DNA of 64,000 bases from Phocaeicola salanitronis DSM 18170 (GCF_000190575.1 NC_015164.1:1922001-1986000), one strand, 5' to 3'; shown: positions 44,074-53,033, counted from the first letter of the stretch. Notes: generated by a model not told the origin, from the sequence alone. A program made the numbers and translations.

Positions 44074-44320
44074 GTGGAGCCAGTCTGTCACTCGTTCCAC
44101 GCTATAAAGGCCTTCGCATTGCCCGGATTGTCGAAACGAGCAACGCCGAAAGCCCCACGCCGATGTCTGTATATAGTCCACCCTTTCCCTTACGATATAA
44201 TAAGGTACACTACGGGCTGTACATATAAAACACCCTTGGGGCGTTCCCGTTGCTTTGTTTTTGACAATCCGTAGAAGTTGCGAAGTTCTTATAGCGTCAA
44301 AACCAAAGCGTCCAGTAACG
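44074..44320. other. GC-richer non-coding block beside the island
   Basis: Between the island and a small gene lies about 250 nt of GC-richer sequence than the island (e.g. CGAAACGAGCAACGCCGAAAG, CACCCTTGGGGCGTTCCCG), with no convincing frame on either strand and no tRNA- or tmRNA-like fold recognised. It could be a structured RNA, an att-like junction or a decayed element. A 77-codon frame at 44289-44522 shows no family. Confidence 0.3.
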
Positions 44321-44529
44321 CCTTTTTATGTATATGTATCCCACCCGACCCTTCCACATAAGGAATTATCGGCATGGGATTGCTACAAATGTAAACAATA
44401 GTTACGAATAAATCAAACGATATTGCCTTTTTATTTGAAAATTCTATCGAACCAAGAAAGAGGCATATACAAAGCCATAAAAAAACTTCGTGTATGCCTC
44501 TTCCTTGTTCTTCCACCTGCAATCAGAAT

Positions 44530-44625
44530 CTATTTCGCTTTTTGCGCTTCCTTTTTATCTTGGTAATGAAAATATACCAAACTGGCAATAGCTATCACCA
44601 TCACAGACACAATAACGGCTCCCAT
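44530..44625 (-). CDS. 31-residue single-pass membrane protein
   Basis: Encodes MGAVIVSVMVIAIASLVYFHY followed by a charged tail QDKKEAQKAK. A full Shine-Dalgarno AGGAGG stands 7 nt before the ATG (44633-44638 on the minus strand), which is rare in Bacteroidetes and supports translation. One membrane helix with a short basic tail is the layout of small regulatory subunits of membrane complexes. Partner and function unknown. Confidence 0.65.
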   Translation of the reverse strand: MGAVIVSVMVIAIASLVYFHYQDKKEAQKAK

Positions 44626-44741
44626 TATTTTTCCTCCTTTTCATAAGGCAAAAAATAATCTTTTCTTTCTGATACACAAAATCTTTTTCTTCAGAATCAT
44701 ATCATAAACATACGATTTATGGGAAAACAATAATCTATTTA

Positions 44742-44933
44742 GAAGCTGTTTTGAATTTATCGTGCGATGATTTGGGATGAGTTTTTGAGGCATTTCCGCT
44801 TGTGTGATGAGGAAGATAGCGGGCTATCTGACGAAGAACAGAAGCGGAAAGGACCAAAAAATCGCCCAAAGCACACACGAAAACGGATACATCAAGACGA
44901 GAAAAACTTTTTGGAGAAATTCAAAACAGTTTC
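44742..44933. mobile_element. MITE-like 192-bp element, copy 5
   Basis: The left 17-bp end is perfect and preceded by TTA; the right end has one change (CAGTTTC) and is followed by TCAAAACAGCTTCTAA, a partial duplication of the terminus. The internal frame (44767, plus strand) is intact through the element. Orientation as copy 2. Confidence 0.8.
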
Positions 44934-45042
44934 TCAAAACAGCTTCTAAAAGTAGTCACGTGTTTAAATAGGTGATGGATGCCTTGCACACTTTCATCCG
45001 TAAACAGGCAGGAGGGCAGGAAAGCGCGACAAGTTTCATACC

Positions 45043-45130
45043 CGGTTTAGATATACTGAAACTTTAGTTTCAGTGCATTTAAACAAAAGTTTCAGCAGGA
45101 TAAAACTAAAGTTTCAGCATATCTAAACTG
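45043..45130. repeat. 28-bp inverted repeat with TGAAACTTTAGTTT units
   Basis: Arms 45043-45070 and 45103-45130 are near-perfect reverse complements (one clear mismatch) around a 32-nt loop that holds a further AAAGTTTCAGC unit. It ends 58 nt beyond the alpha-galactosidase stop and could terminate that gene, though there is no U-run. Confidence 0.75.
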
Positions 45131-45187
45131 GCATGAAACTACCTTAAGCAGGTTAAAGCATCCATTCTCAACGGATTATGCGCCCGT

Positions 45188-47401
45188 TTATTCCGCTTCG
45201 AGATACAGCACCCGGCTGGCATAATCATTCAGCTTGTGATAGTCCACCTTATGCGTGTAAGGGATTTCCAAGCCGTTTTCCATCAAGAACTTGCCCGAAT
45301 ACGCTTTCCCCTCGAACGGGAGAGGCTCGTTATCGATGCGGTTCAACTCTTTGACCCGATACATCTTCGCCGGGTCGAGCCCTGCCATGCGCACACGTGG
45401 CAAATGCTGGTTATAAAACGTTTCCATTTTCCACCAATAGAATACCGCCTTGTCTTTCTCGGGCGAAGTATACATCAGAGACGCCACCCCCAAGCGGTCG
45501 TAGGGAGAAACCAGACGGTAGATGTCCCCGAACTGCACTACGGGACGAATCATCTTGTAATCGGCTATTGCCTTCCGGCAAATCTCCTTCTCCTCCTCGG
45601 TCATGTTCTTTGGCTGGATTTCCATGCCCAGACGCCCGCTCATCGCCACATCGATACGGTATTTGATAGGAACGGTACGGAAGACCTGATGATTGGGAGC
45701 CGAACTGATGTGGGACGCCATGGCTATCGCCGGGAAGAAATACGAGGTGCCCCATTGCATGTAAATGCGCTGGAGGGCATCAGTATTGTCGCTCACCCAG
45801 AACTCGTCGAACCAAGGCAGGTAACCCCAGTTGGCACGTCCTCCGCCGCTGGCACAAGCCTGGATAGTAAGGTCAGGGTATTTGGCACGGATACGGTTGC
45901 ATACACTCTCGAAGCCACGATGATACTCGATGTACATGTGGCTTTGGTTGTCAGCGGTCAGGTAATTCGAACCGTGGTTCATAATCGCCATATTGGCGTC
46001 CCACTTGATATACTCGATTTCGGGATACTTGCTCATCAGGTCATCCACCACGCCGAACACGAAGTCCTGCACTTCGGGATTGCCGAGGTCAAGTACAACC
46101 TGCGTTCCGCCACGTCCCAATACTGGGTCGCGCTGGGGAGCTTTCACAATCCATTCGGGATGCTTCTCGTAGAGTTCGCTCGTAGTATTCGACATTTCCG
46201 GCTCTATCCAGATACCGAATCCCACATGATGTTTCTTCGCGTCACGGAGCAATCCCTCAATGCCTTCGGGAAGCTTACGGGTATCTACCACCCAGTCGCC
46301 CAACGAAGAATTATCGGTATTGCGCTGGTACTTGCCTCCGAACCATCCGTCATCCATCACAAACAATTCTCCGCCCATTGATTCGATGTCCGCCATCATC
46401 TGTTCCATGCCTTGCTGGTTGATGTCGAAGTAAACGCCTTCCCAGCTATTGAGCAGGATTTTGCGAGGCTTGTCTCCATGCGCCAGCTTATAAGTGCGTC
46501 CCCAGCGGTGAAAGTTCCGGCTGGCTCCGCTCAACCCTTCGTCCGAATAAGTAAGGGCAAGCACCGGAGTCTTGAACGTTTCGCCTTTCTGCAAATGATA
46601 CATGGAATTATCTTCATTGATACCGGCAAAGAACTGGTGGTATTCGCTATCATCGGTGTCAATACGGAGCTTATAATTTCCTGTATAGCAAAGTGCCGCA
46701 CCAATGGTCCGCCCTACGTTTTCCTGTGGACGGCCGTCGAGCGAAAACATCACTTCGGCATGTGCCGTATGCGAATTGCGCACCCCGTCCTTGTTCTTTA
46801 TCACTTTCATGCCCGGCTCCAACGGTTCCTGAGCCAAACGCCCTTCGTTCGCCCACGAACCATACAGGCTGGAGAGCCATACATTTCCCCTGCGGATGGG
46901 CAGGTAAGCCGAAGCGAACTGGTTGAGCACTACAGGTTTCTTTTCTTCGTTCGTTATTTCGGTCCAGGTCTCAATGATGTCCACATCCTGATAAGCCCGG
47001 TAACATACGTTGACATAAAATGGATACACCTTATCTTTCAAGCGGACAGAAACTTCCGTTGTCTTATCCCCATCGGTCGTAGCCACGCTTTCCACCACCA
47101 GCTGGGTTGACATGTTCCCGTCGGCATGGCATACCGAGAGCGCCGTTTCTGCCGGAGTATTCATTCCATACACCGGATAAGCGGCATGATTGCACGTACG
47201 CACCGCATCAATCTGTTTCAGATCCGCATCGCCCAGCTTCGTACCATAATATACATATTTCAATTCTCCCCCTTGCGGTGCGTCAATCACCAGCGAGGTT
47301 TCGGGAGTAGAGAGGCGCACAAGTTGCTCTTGCGCCCATACACCGGAAGCGAAAAGCGAAGCTCCGGCAACTAATAAGACTTTAGCTTTCATGTTTTTCA
47401 T
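45188..47401 (-). CDS. GH36 alpha-galactosidase
   Basis: Exported glycosidase of 737 residues (start 47401, MKNMKAKVLLVAGASLFASGVWAQ; a start three codons later is equally possible). N-terminal beta-supersandwich, then a TIM barrel with LNSWEGVYFD, FVMDDGWFG, the nucleophile Asp in YIKWDANMAI, CASGGGRANWG, and the acid/base Asp in VSDNTDALQR, all GH36 hallmarks. It would remove alpha-1,6-galactosyl side chains from galactomannan or raffinose-type sugars. It is divergent from the mannan cluster to its right, separated by three unrelated genes, so membership in the same regulon is inference. Confidence 0.93.
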   Translation of the reverse strand: MKNMKAKVLLVAGASLFASGVWAQEQLVRLSTPETSLVIDAPQGGELKYVYYGTKLGDADLKQIDAVRTCNHAAYPVYGMNTPAETALSVCHADGNMSTQLVVESVATTDGDKTTEVSVRLKDKVYPFYVNVCYRAYQDVDIIETWTEITNEEKKPVVLNQFASAYLPIRRGNVWLSSLYGSWANEGRLAQEPLEPGMKVIKNKDGVRNSHTAHAEVMFSLDGRPQENVGRTIGAALCYTGNYKLRIDTDDSEYHQFFAGINEDNSMYHLQKGETFKTPVLALTYSDEGLSGASRNFHRWGRTYKLAHGDKPRKILLNSWEGVYFDINQQGMEQMMADIESMGGELFVMDDGWFGGKYQRNTDNSSLGDWVVDTRKLPEGIEGLLRDAKKHHVGFGIWIEPEMSNTTSELYEKHPEWIVKAPQRDPVLGRGGTQVVLDLGNPEVQDFVFGVVDDLMSKYPEIEYIKWDANMAIMNHGSNYLTADNQSHMYIEYHRGFESVCNRIRAKYPDLTIQACASGGGRANWGYLPWFDEFWVSDNTDALQRIYMQWGTSYFFPAIAMASHISSAPNHQVFRTVPIKYRIDVAMSGRLGMEIQPKNMTEEEKEICRKAIADYKMIRPVVQFGDIYRLVSPYDRLGVASLMYTSPEKDKAVFYWWKMETFYNQHLPRVRMAGLDPAKMYRVKELNRIDNEPLPFEGKAYSGKFLMENGLEIPYTHKVDYHKLNDYASRVLYLEAE

Positions 47402-47428
47402 GATGAGTTGTTTTAAATGATATCGATG

Positions 47429-47436
47429 CAAAAATA
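47429..47436 (-). promoter_or_regulatory. Promoter -7 box of the alpha-galactosidase gene
   Basis: Minus strand TATTTTTG fits TAnnTTTG, 28 nt above the start codon. Confidence 0.45.
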
Positions 47437-47529
47437 GGCATATTCCACCAATGCGAATGATACTGTATTATCTTTTTCATTACAGATAGCGTGGGTTGCT
47501 CCATTAAATATAGAAATATCTTCTCCTAT

Positions 47530-47562
47530 TTTGTGAAGAGTCAAAATAATTAATTACCTTTG
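47530..47562 (+). promoter_or_regulatory. Promoter of the HigA-like gene
   Basis: TTTG (47530-47533), 21 nt, TACCTTTG (47555-47562): close to the full Bacteroidetes consensus, 48 nt before the start at 47610. Confidence 0.6.
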
Positions 47563-47609
47563 CTCTTATTAGTTTGCTTATCTATCAAACCACTATAAAT
47601 AAACGCATT

Positions 47610-47954
47610 ATGATAACAATAGAAGGAATTGACCCTAATATGATTGCCAATAACATCGAATCGGCATATCCGACACATCCAGGTTCGATTCTGAAAGATG
47701 AAATCGAATACCGGGGTATCACCCAGCATAAGCTGGCACAACAAATGGGAGTGCCTTATTCGGCTTTAAACGAGATACTGAACGGCAAACGGCCTTTGAC
47801 CGAAAAAATGGCTTTATTATTCGAAGCAATCTTAGGTATTGATGCGGAACCATTGCTTGCTTTGCAGACCGACTATAATTTGCGGAAAATGCGCAAAGAC
47901 AGCTCCTTCATGGAAAGGCTAACGGAATTACGTAAAATAGCATCTCTTCTCTAA
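47610..47954 (+). CDS. HigA-type HTH antitoxin-like regulator (orphan)
   Basis: 114 residues from the ATG at 47610 (MITIEGIDPNMIANNIESAYPTHPGSILKDEIEYRGIT). The XRE helix-turn-helix ITQHKLAQQMGVPYSALNEILNGKRPLTEKMALLF is that of HigA/VapI-family antidotes, which repress their operon and bind HigB. A HigB toxin normally lies directly upstream, but the 208 nt before this gene hold no such frame, and the next gene is a peptidase. So it is an orphan antitoxin or a repurposed regulator. Confidence 0.88.
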   Translation: MITIEGIDPNMIANNIESAYPTHPGSILKDEIEYRGITQHKLAQQMGVPYSALNEILNGKRPLTEKMALLFEAILGIDAEPLLALQTDYNLRKMRKDSSFMERLTELRKIASLL

Positions 47955-47970
47955 AAATCTTATACAAATA

Positions 47971-48768
47971 ATGAAACACCTGCATTTCACCCTGCTCTTG
48001 CTTGCCGCCCTCCTGCTGGCAGGCTGCTCTACCGTCCCCCTGACCGGACGGAAGCAAATGCTTTTGGTATCGGATAGCGAAGTGCTGTCCTCCAGTCTTA
48101 CCCAATACAACGACTATATCAAGTCGGCTAAGAAATCGGCCAATGCCGCACAAACCGCCATGGTGGTACGGGTAGGGAAAAAGATAGCCTCCGCCACCGA
48201 ATCCTACCTGCGCGCGAACGGCATGGCATCGGAAATCCAGAACTTCGCCTGGGAATTCAATCTCATACAAGACCCGCAAGTGAACGCCTTCTGCATGCCG
48301 GGCGGAAAGATTGTAGTTTATGAAGGACTGATGAAGCTGGTCTCGTCCGATGACGAACTGGCGGTAGTGGTGGGGCACGAAGTGGCTCATGCCGTAGCAA
48401 AGCATAGCAATGAACGCCTGAGCCAACAAGTAATGGCGCAATATGGCGCGAATATCCTCAATTCGCTGGTAAGCGACAAGAGTTCTGCGGTGCAAAAGGT
48501 TGCAGGCACGGTTTACGGCATCGGCGCACAATACGGCATGATGCTTCCCTTCTCGCGCAAACACGAATCGGAAGCAGACTATATGGGGCTGGTATTCATG
48601 ACCATGGCTGGGTACAATCCCGATGTAGCCGTCGGATTCTGGCAAAAGATGTCGGCAGGAAGCGGAGGGTCTGTACCCGAGTTTATGAGCACACACCCCA
48701 GCGACGCCACGCGTATCGCCGATATCCGGAAGGAATTGCCGGGCATCAAGGCGAAGTACCGCAAATGA
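47971..48768 (+). CDS. M48 family metallopeptidase lipoprotein
   Basis: 265 residues with lipobox LLLAGCSTVPLTGRKQ. Zinc-site HExxH is seen in VVVGHEVAHAVAKHSNE, with the third ligand Glu in KHESEADYMGL, and FMSTHPSDATRIADIRK near the end. This is the Oma1/LoiP/BepA-like group that acts on misassembled envelope proteins. It lies 16 nt after the HigA-like gene, so the two may be co-transcribed. Confidence 0.93.
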   Translation: MKHLHFTLLLLAALLLAGCSTVPLTGRKQMLLVSDSEVLSSSLTQYNDYIKSAKKSANAAQTAMVVRVGKKIASATESYLRANGMASEIQNFAWEFNLIQDPQVNAFCMPGGKIVVYEGLMKLVSSDDELAVVVGHEVAHAVAKHSNERLSQQVMAQYGANILNSLVSDKSSAVQKVAGTVYGIGAQYGMMLPFSRKHESEADYMGLVFMTMAGYNPDVAVGFWQKMSAGSGGSVPEFMSTHPSDATRIADIRKELPGIKAKYRK

Positions 48769-48797
48769 ATGAATAAACATAACTGATTAATTTGATA

Positions 48798-48883
48798 AGA
48801 ACACAGAGACACAAAGACACAGAGAAAAAATTTTTATCTTTCATTCCCAATAAAAACTCTGCGCCTTTGTGTCTCTGTGTTCT
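48798..48883. repeat. CACAGAG-type inverted repeat
   Basis: Arms 48798-48824 (GAACACAGAGACACAAAGAC...) and 48857-48883 are near-perfect reverse complements. It fills the gap between the M48 gene and the GH2 gene. Confidence 0.8.
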
Positions 48884-48902
48884 ATTAATAAAAAAGAATC
48901 CA

Positions 48903-51704
48903 ATGAAACAACTCTTTCTTGCACTCGCAACCCTATTATGTGCCGTGAGCATACATGCGCAAGAACGTCCCTTCCTTCCCCTGTCGGGCACCTGGGAAAG
49001 CTCGTTAGGCACTTGCCGGCTTCCGGGCAGTACCGATGAAAACAAATTGGGCAAGCCGGCACAGGCTCCCTATGCTACGGCTCAGTTGACAAGGCTCTAT
49101 TCGTATAGCGGACAAGTCACCTACGAACGCGACTTCACCTTGCCCGAAAGCTTTGCCGGAAAGAAGCTCCGCCTGATTATGGAACGCACCAAGCCCAGCA
49201 CGCTTTGGATAGACGGAGACAGCATCGGGAGCCTGACCCATCTGTATGCTCCGCACGAGTATGAGCTTCCTCCCCTCGCATCGGGAAATCACCACATCGC
49301 CATCCGGATAGATAATTCCGAGACCTCTGTGCCCAAAGAAATACAAGGCTCGCACGCCTGGAGCGATGCCACCCAAACCAATTGGAACGGCATCTTGGGA
49401 CGGTTCGGCATCGAAGCCCGTGATGAAGCCTATATAAATAAGGTGGAAGTGTATCCCTCGTTCATCCGGAAACGTGCCCTCGTGAAACTGACCGTCAATA
49501 CCGAACGGTATGAAGACGCTACCATACGCATTGAAGGCAACGCATGGAATACCCCCGAAAACCATGTCCTCCCCACTTTGGAACAGAAGATTCCGCTCCA
49601 GCCCGGACCTACCTCGTTTACCCTTACCCTCGACATGGGAGACTCACCCCTGCTTTGGAGCGAATTCCATCCTGCCCTTTACCGGCTTCGCGTCAGCCTC
49701 GATACAGACCATACGCACGATGAACAGAGCGTGGATTTCGGCATGCGCAATTTCCGCACCGAGGGCACCCAATTCGTATTAAATGACAAGAAAATATTCC
49801 TCCGGGGCAAGCATGACGGATGCGTATTCCCCCTTACCGGTTATGCCCCGATGGACGTGGACGCATGGCGCAAGGTGTTCCAAACCGCCAAGCGGTACGG
49901 CATCAACCATTACCGGTGCCACTCGTACACACCTCCCGAAGCAGCCTTGAAAGCCGCCGACATCGAAGGCATCTATTTCCAGATTGAATTACCCCTATGG
50001 GGAAAAATCGAACGGAAGAACACAAGCCTCAACTCTTTCTTGAAGCGGGAAGGCGACATGCTGCTCGACTGGTTGGGCAATCATCCTTCGTTCATGATGT
50101 TAGGCTTGGGGAATGAACTGAACGGCGAAGTGGAAGTCATGCGCGAATGGCTTTCCGATTTCCGCCGGAAAGACCCTCGGCATCTGTATTGCTTTGGCTC
50201 AAACAACTACTTAGGCTGGATGGGACCACAAGAGGGAGAAGATTTTTTCGTAACGTGCCGGGTAGGCGGAGGCGAAGGATATTCGACTCATGTACGTTCT
50301 TCCTTCGCATACGTGGATGCAGAAAAGGGAGGCATCCTGAACAACACCCGTCCCAATACAACCGCCAATTATGCACAAGCCATCGCCCGGTGTCCCCGTC
50401 CCGTAGTGGGACACGAGACCTGCCAGTTCCAGATATACCCGGACTACCAGCAAATTGCGAAATACAGAGGCGTGCTGTATCCATATAATCTGGAAATATT
50501 CCGTAACCGGCTAAAAGAAAATCACCTATACGACCAAGCCGAAGCTTTCCATCGTGCTACGGGACATTTCTCTGTGGCATGTTACAAAGCCGATATCGAA
50601 TATGCCCTGCGCACACCCGGCTTCGGAGGTTTCCAAATGCTCGACCTGCAGGACTATCCCGGCCAAGGCTCGGCACTGGTAGGCATATTAGACGCTTTCA
50701 TGGAAACCAAAGGCATCACAGACCCCGAAACCTTCTACGGCTTCTGTGCCCCGGTAGTCCCTCTGGCAGAGATGAAAGACTTCTGCTGGCAGAACACCCA
50801 AACCCTTCAGGTACGTGTAGCCCTTTCGAATTACGAAGAAAACGACTGGAACACCCCTATCCGCTGGCAATTGATATCGGATGACGGGACGTGGGAAAAG
50901 AAAGGCACACTCTCCTGCTCCGCACCGCAAGGAAATGTCACTCCCATAGGAAACATCGAGCTTCCCCTCAACGAACTGAAGACCGCGCAACGCCTGACCC
51001 TGAACTTACAGACAGGAACATACCACAATTATTACCACCTGTGGGTGTACCCCGAAGAGCAGGAAAACACGGAGGGAGTTTACGTCGACTCCCTACTTAA
51101 CAAGCAGGTGAAAGCCAAGCTGGCAAAGGGAGAAACCGTACTCTTGCTTCCCCGCCACAAGGACATCGGGAAACAAAGCGTAGGAGGCATGTTCACACCC
51201 GATTATTGGAACTATGCCATGTTCAAGACCATATCGGAAAATGCAGGCAAAGAGGTTTCTCCGGGTACGATGTCGATATTGGCAGATCCCGCACACCCCT
51301 TATTCCGCCACTTCCCTACCGAAGAGCATAGTGACTGGCAATGGTGGAGCATCACCCGGAATTCGCGTCCAATGATACTGAACCACACAAACAAGGCATA
51401 CCGTCCCGTAGTGCAAGTCATTGATAATATCGAACGGAACCACAAACTGGGTATCGTCTTCGAGTTCCGCATCGGAAAAGGAAAGCTTCTGGTCTGCACC
51501 ACCGACCTCAATGCCATTAAAGGCACACCCGAAGGAAACCAGTTCCGCACCGCCCTGCTCCGCTATGCAAAGTCGGCACAATTCCAGCCCGACACCGTAT
51601 TGACATGGGAAGAACTGACCCGGCTTTTCACCGAGGACATCATCCAACGAGATATACAAGGAGTAAAGAATCAATCGGACTATAGTTCGAATGTGCCAAT
51701 GTGA
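48903..51704 (+). CDS. GH2-type glycoside hydrolase
   Basis: 933 residues from the ATG at 48903 (signal MKQLFLALATLLCAVSIHAQ); an upstream TTG frame runs through a repeat and is unlikely. N-terminal jelly-roll sugar-binding domain (YERDFTLPESFAGKKLRLIMERTKPSTLWIDG in part), immunoglobulin-like domain, then a TIM barrel with the acid/base Glu in LGLGNELNGE and the likely nucleophile Glu in VVGHETCQF. GH2 includes beta-galactosidase, beta-mannosidase and beta-glucuronidase; near two mannanases a beta-mannosidase is attractive but not provable here. The last codons (NVPM) and the stop lie in a 16-nt tandem repeat. Confidence 0.85.
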   Translation: MKQLFLALATLLCAVSIHAQERPFLPLSGTWESSLGTCRLPGSTDENKLGKPAQAPYATAQLTRLYSYSGQVTYERDFTLPESFAGKKLRLIMERTKPSTLWIDGDSIGSLTHLYAPHEYELPPLASGNHHIAIRIDNSETSVPKEIQGSHAWSDATQTNWNGILGRFGIEARDEAYINKVEVYPSFIRKRALVKLTVNTERYEDATIRIEGNAWNTPENHVLPTLEQKIPLQPGPTSFTLTLDMGDSPLLWSEFHPALYRLRVSLDTDHTHDEQSVDFGMRNFRTEGTQFVLNDKKIFLRGKHDGCVFPLTGYAPMDVDAWRKVFQTAKRYGINHYRCHSYTPPEAALKAADIEGIYFQIELPLWGKIERKNTSLNSFLKREGDMLLDWLGNHPSFMMLGLGNELNGEVEVMREWLSDFRRKDPRHLYCFGSNNYLGWMGPQEGEDFFVTCRVGGGEGYSTHVRSSFAYVDAEKGGILNNTRPNTTANYAQAIARCPRPVVGHETCQFQIYPDYQQIAKYRGVLYPYNLEIFRNRLKENHLYDQAEAFHRATGHFSVACYKADIEYALRTPGFGGFQMLDLQDYPGQGSALVGILDAFMETKGITDPETFYGFCAPVVPLAEMKDFCWQNTQTLQVRVALSNYEENDWNTPIRWQLISDDGTWEKKGTLSCSAPQGNVTPIGNIELPLNELKTAQRLTLNLQTGTYHNYYHLWVYPEEQENTEGVYVDSLLNKQVKAKLAKGETVLLLPRHKDIGKQSVGGMFTPDYWNYAMFKTISENAGKEVSPGTMSILADPAHPLFRHFPTEEHSDWQWWSITRNSRPMILNHTNKAYRPVVQVIDNIERNHKLGIVFEFRIGKGKLLVCTTDLNAIKGTPEGNQFRTALLRYAKSAQFQPDTVLTWEELTRLFTEDIIQRDIQGVKNQSDYSSNVPM

Positions 51705-51754
51705 AAATGTGCCAATGTGAGAATGTGCCAATGTGAGAATGTGCTAATGTGAGA
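51691..51754. repeat. Four 16-nt tandem units ATGTGCCAATGTGAGA
   Basis: Units start at 51691, 51707, 51723 and 51739, the last with one change. The following AT-rich stretch (to about 51815) contains CACATTGTCACATT-type inverse units that could fold back on the array. The array begins inside the GH2 gene. Confidence 0.88.
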
Positions 51755-51832
51755 ATGCATTAGCTCATTAGCAAATTAACACATTGTCACATTAACGAAT
51801 TAACACATTAACAAATTAATAAATTTAAGACC

Positions 51833-52720
51833 ATGATAGTACAAGACAAAAACGTCATCCGCGAAATTACCCCTCTTTCGGAAAAAGACTGCTTCTACAT
51901 TGCAGACCGAAGGAAAAGCGAGTTCACTTATCCGATGCATTGTCACAAGGAGTTCGAATTGAACTTCGTAATCAATGCATCCGGCGTATTGCGTATCGTG
52001 GGAGACTCGGCAGAAGTTATCGGCGATTACGACCTGGTGTTAATCACCAGCCCCGACTTGGAGCATGTATGGGAACAACATGAGTGCAAGAGCACGGATG
52101 TACGCGAAATCACCATCCAGTTCTCGCCCCAATTCATGAAGACCTTGCTTGCCACAAATCAGTTCGACCGCATTTCCAAGATGTTTGACAAAGCACAAAA
52201 CGGCATCTGTTTCCCAACTACCGCCATCATGAAAGTCTATTCCATACTCGACAAATTGCCTGATACAAAGGGATTCTACGCCGTAACCAGCTTTCTTACC
52301 TTATTGTATGAACTGTCCATGTTCACCGATGAAGCCCGCGTACTGTCCAGTTCATCTTTTGCCAAAATCAAGCAACACTCAGATAGCCGACGGGTACAAA
52401 AGGTACAAGATTACATCAACCAGCATTACAAAGAAGAAATCCGATTGGGGCAACTGGCGGATATGGTGGGCATGACCGAAGTATCATTCAGCCGTTTCTT
52501 CAAGCTCCGCACAGGCAAAACCCTCCAAGACTACATCACCGACATCCGGTTGGGATATGCCCTGCGCATGTTGGTAGACACCACCATGAGCATCGCCGAA
52601 ATCTGTTACGAATCCGGCTTCAATAACCTTTCGAACTTCAACCGCATCTTCAAAAAGAAGAAAATGGTATCGCCGAAAGACTTCCGCTCCAACTACAAGA
52701 AAAAACGCATCTTAATTTAG
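51833..52720 (+). CDS. AraC-family regulator with cupin sensor
   Basis: 295 residues. Cupin-like N-terminal domain (YPMHCHKEFELNFVINASGVLRIVGD...LVLITSPDLEHVW) with the HxHxE-like metal/sugar pocket, and a C-terminal AraC domain (IRLGQLADMVGMTEVSFSRFFKLRTGKTLQDYITDIRL...CYESGFNNLSNFNRIFKKK). Such regulators sense sugars and activate glycan genes. It stands between the GH2 gene and the GH5 mannanase gene, on the same strand, and is a candidate regulator of the mannan cluster. Confidence 0.93.
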   Translation: MIVQDKNVIREITPLSEKDCFYIADRRKSEFTYPMHCHKEFELNFVINASGVLRIVGDSAEVIGDYDLVLITSPDLEHVWEQHECKSTDVREITIQFSPQFMKTLLATNQFDRISKMFDKAQNGICFPTTAIMKVYSILDKLPDTKGFYAVTSFLTLLYELSMFTDEARVLSSSSFAKIKQHSDSRRVQKVQDYINQHYKEEIRLGQLADMVGMTEVSFSRFFKLRTGKTLQDYITDIRLGYALRMLVDTTMSIAEICYESGFNNLSNFNRIFKKKKMVSPKDFRSNYKKKRILI

Positions 52721-52741
52721 TCCTTATATTTGCGCATATTA

Positions 52742-52905
52742 TAGTAAAACAAAATTGGTTTGCGAAAAAATGGAATGGAACACAGAGACACAAAGACACA
52801 GAGCTTTATTTTTGAGAGAACAGAGTTCACAGAGTAAAAGTCTGGCTCTATGGTCTTTACCTTCTCTATATATTTATTTCTCCGTGCCTCTGTGCCTCTG
52901 TGTTC
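52742..52905. repeat. CACAGAG-type inverted repeat with shared flank
   Basis: Arms 52778-52804 and 52880-52905 are imperfect reverse complements. The left flank (TTGGTTTGCGAAAAAATGG) is the inverse of the DNA at about 11250-11280. The stretch 52721-53033 otherwise shows no gene. Confidence 0.75.
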
Positions 52906-53033
52906 AATATAAAGGATTAACGGATTTTTCGCAATCCATTTCTGATTGACTATAATAACACAAAACATCAATAGAAAATCAATAGAAAATAAAATCAGAT
53001 AAAATAGTATCAATTTCGTATTTTCATTTAGAC

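Noticed and set aside
44289-44522. 77-codon frame near the island edge
   Set aside because: Weak composition, no start signal, no family.
51691-51754. Possible CRISPR-like array
   Set aside because: Units are 16 nt and directly adjacent, with no spacers and no cas genes nearby.
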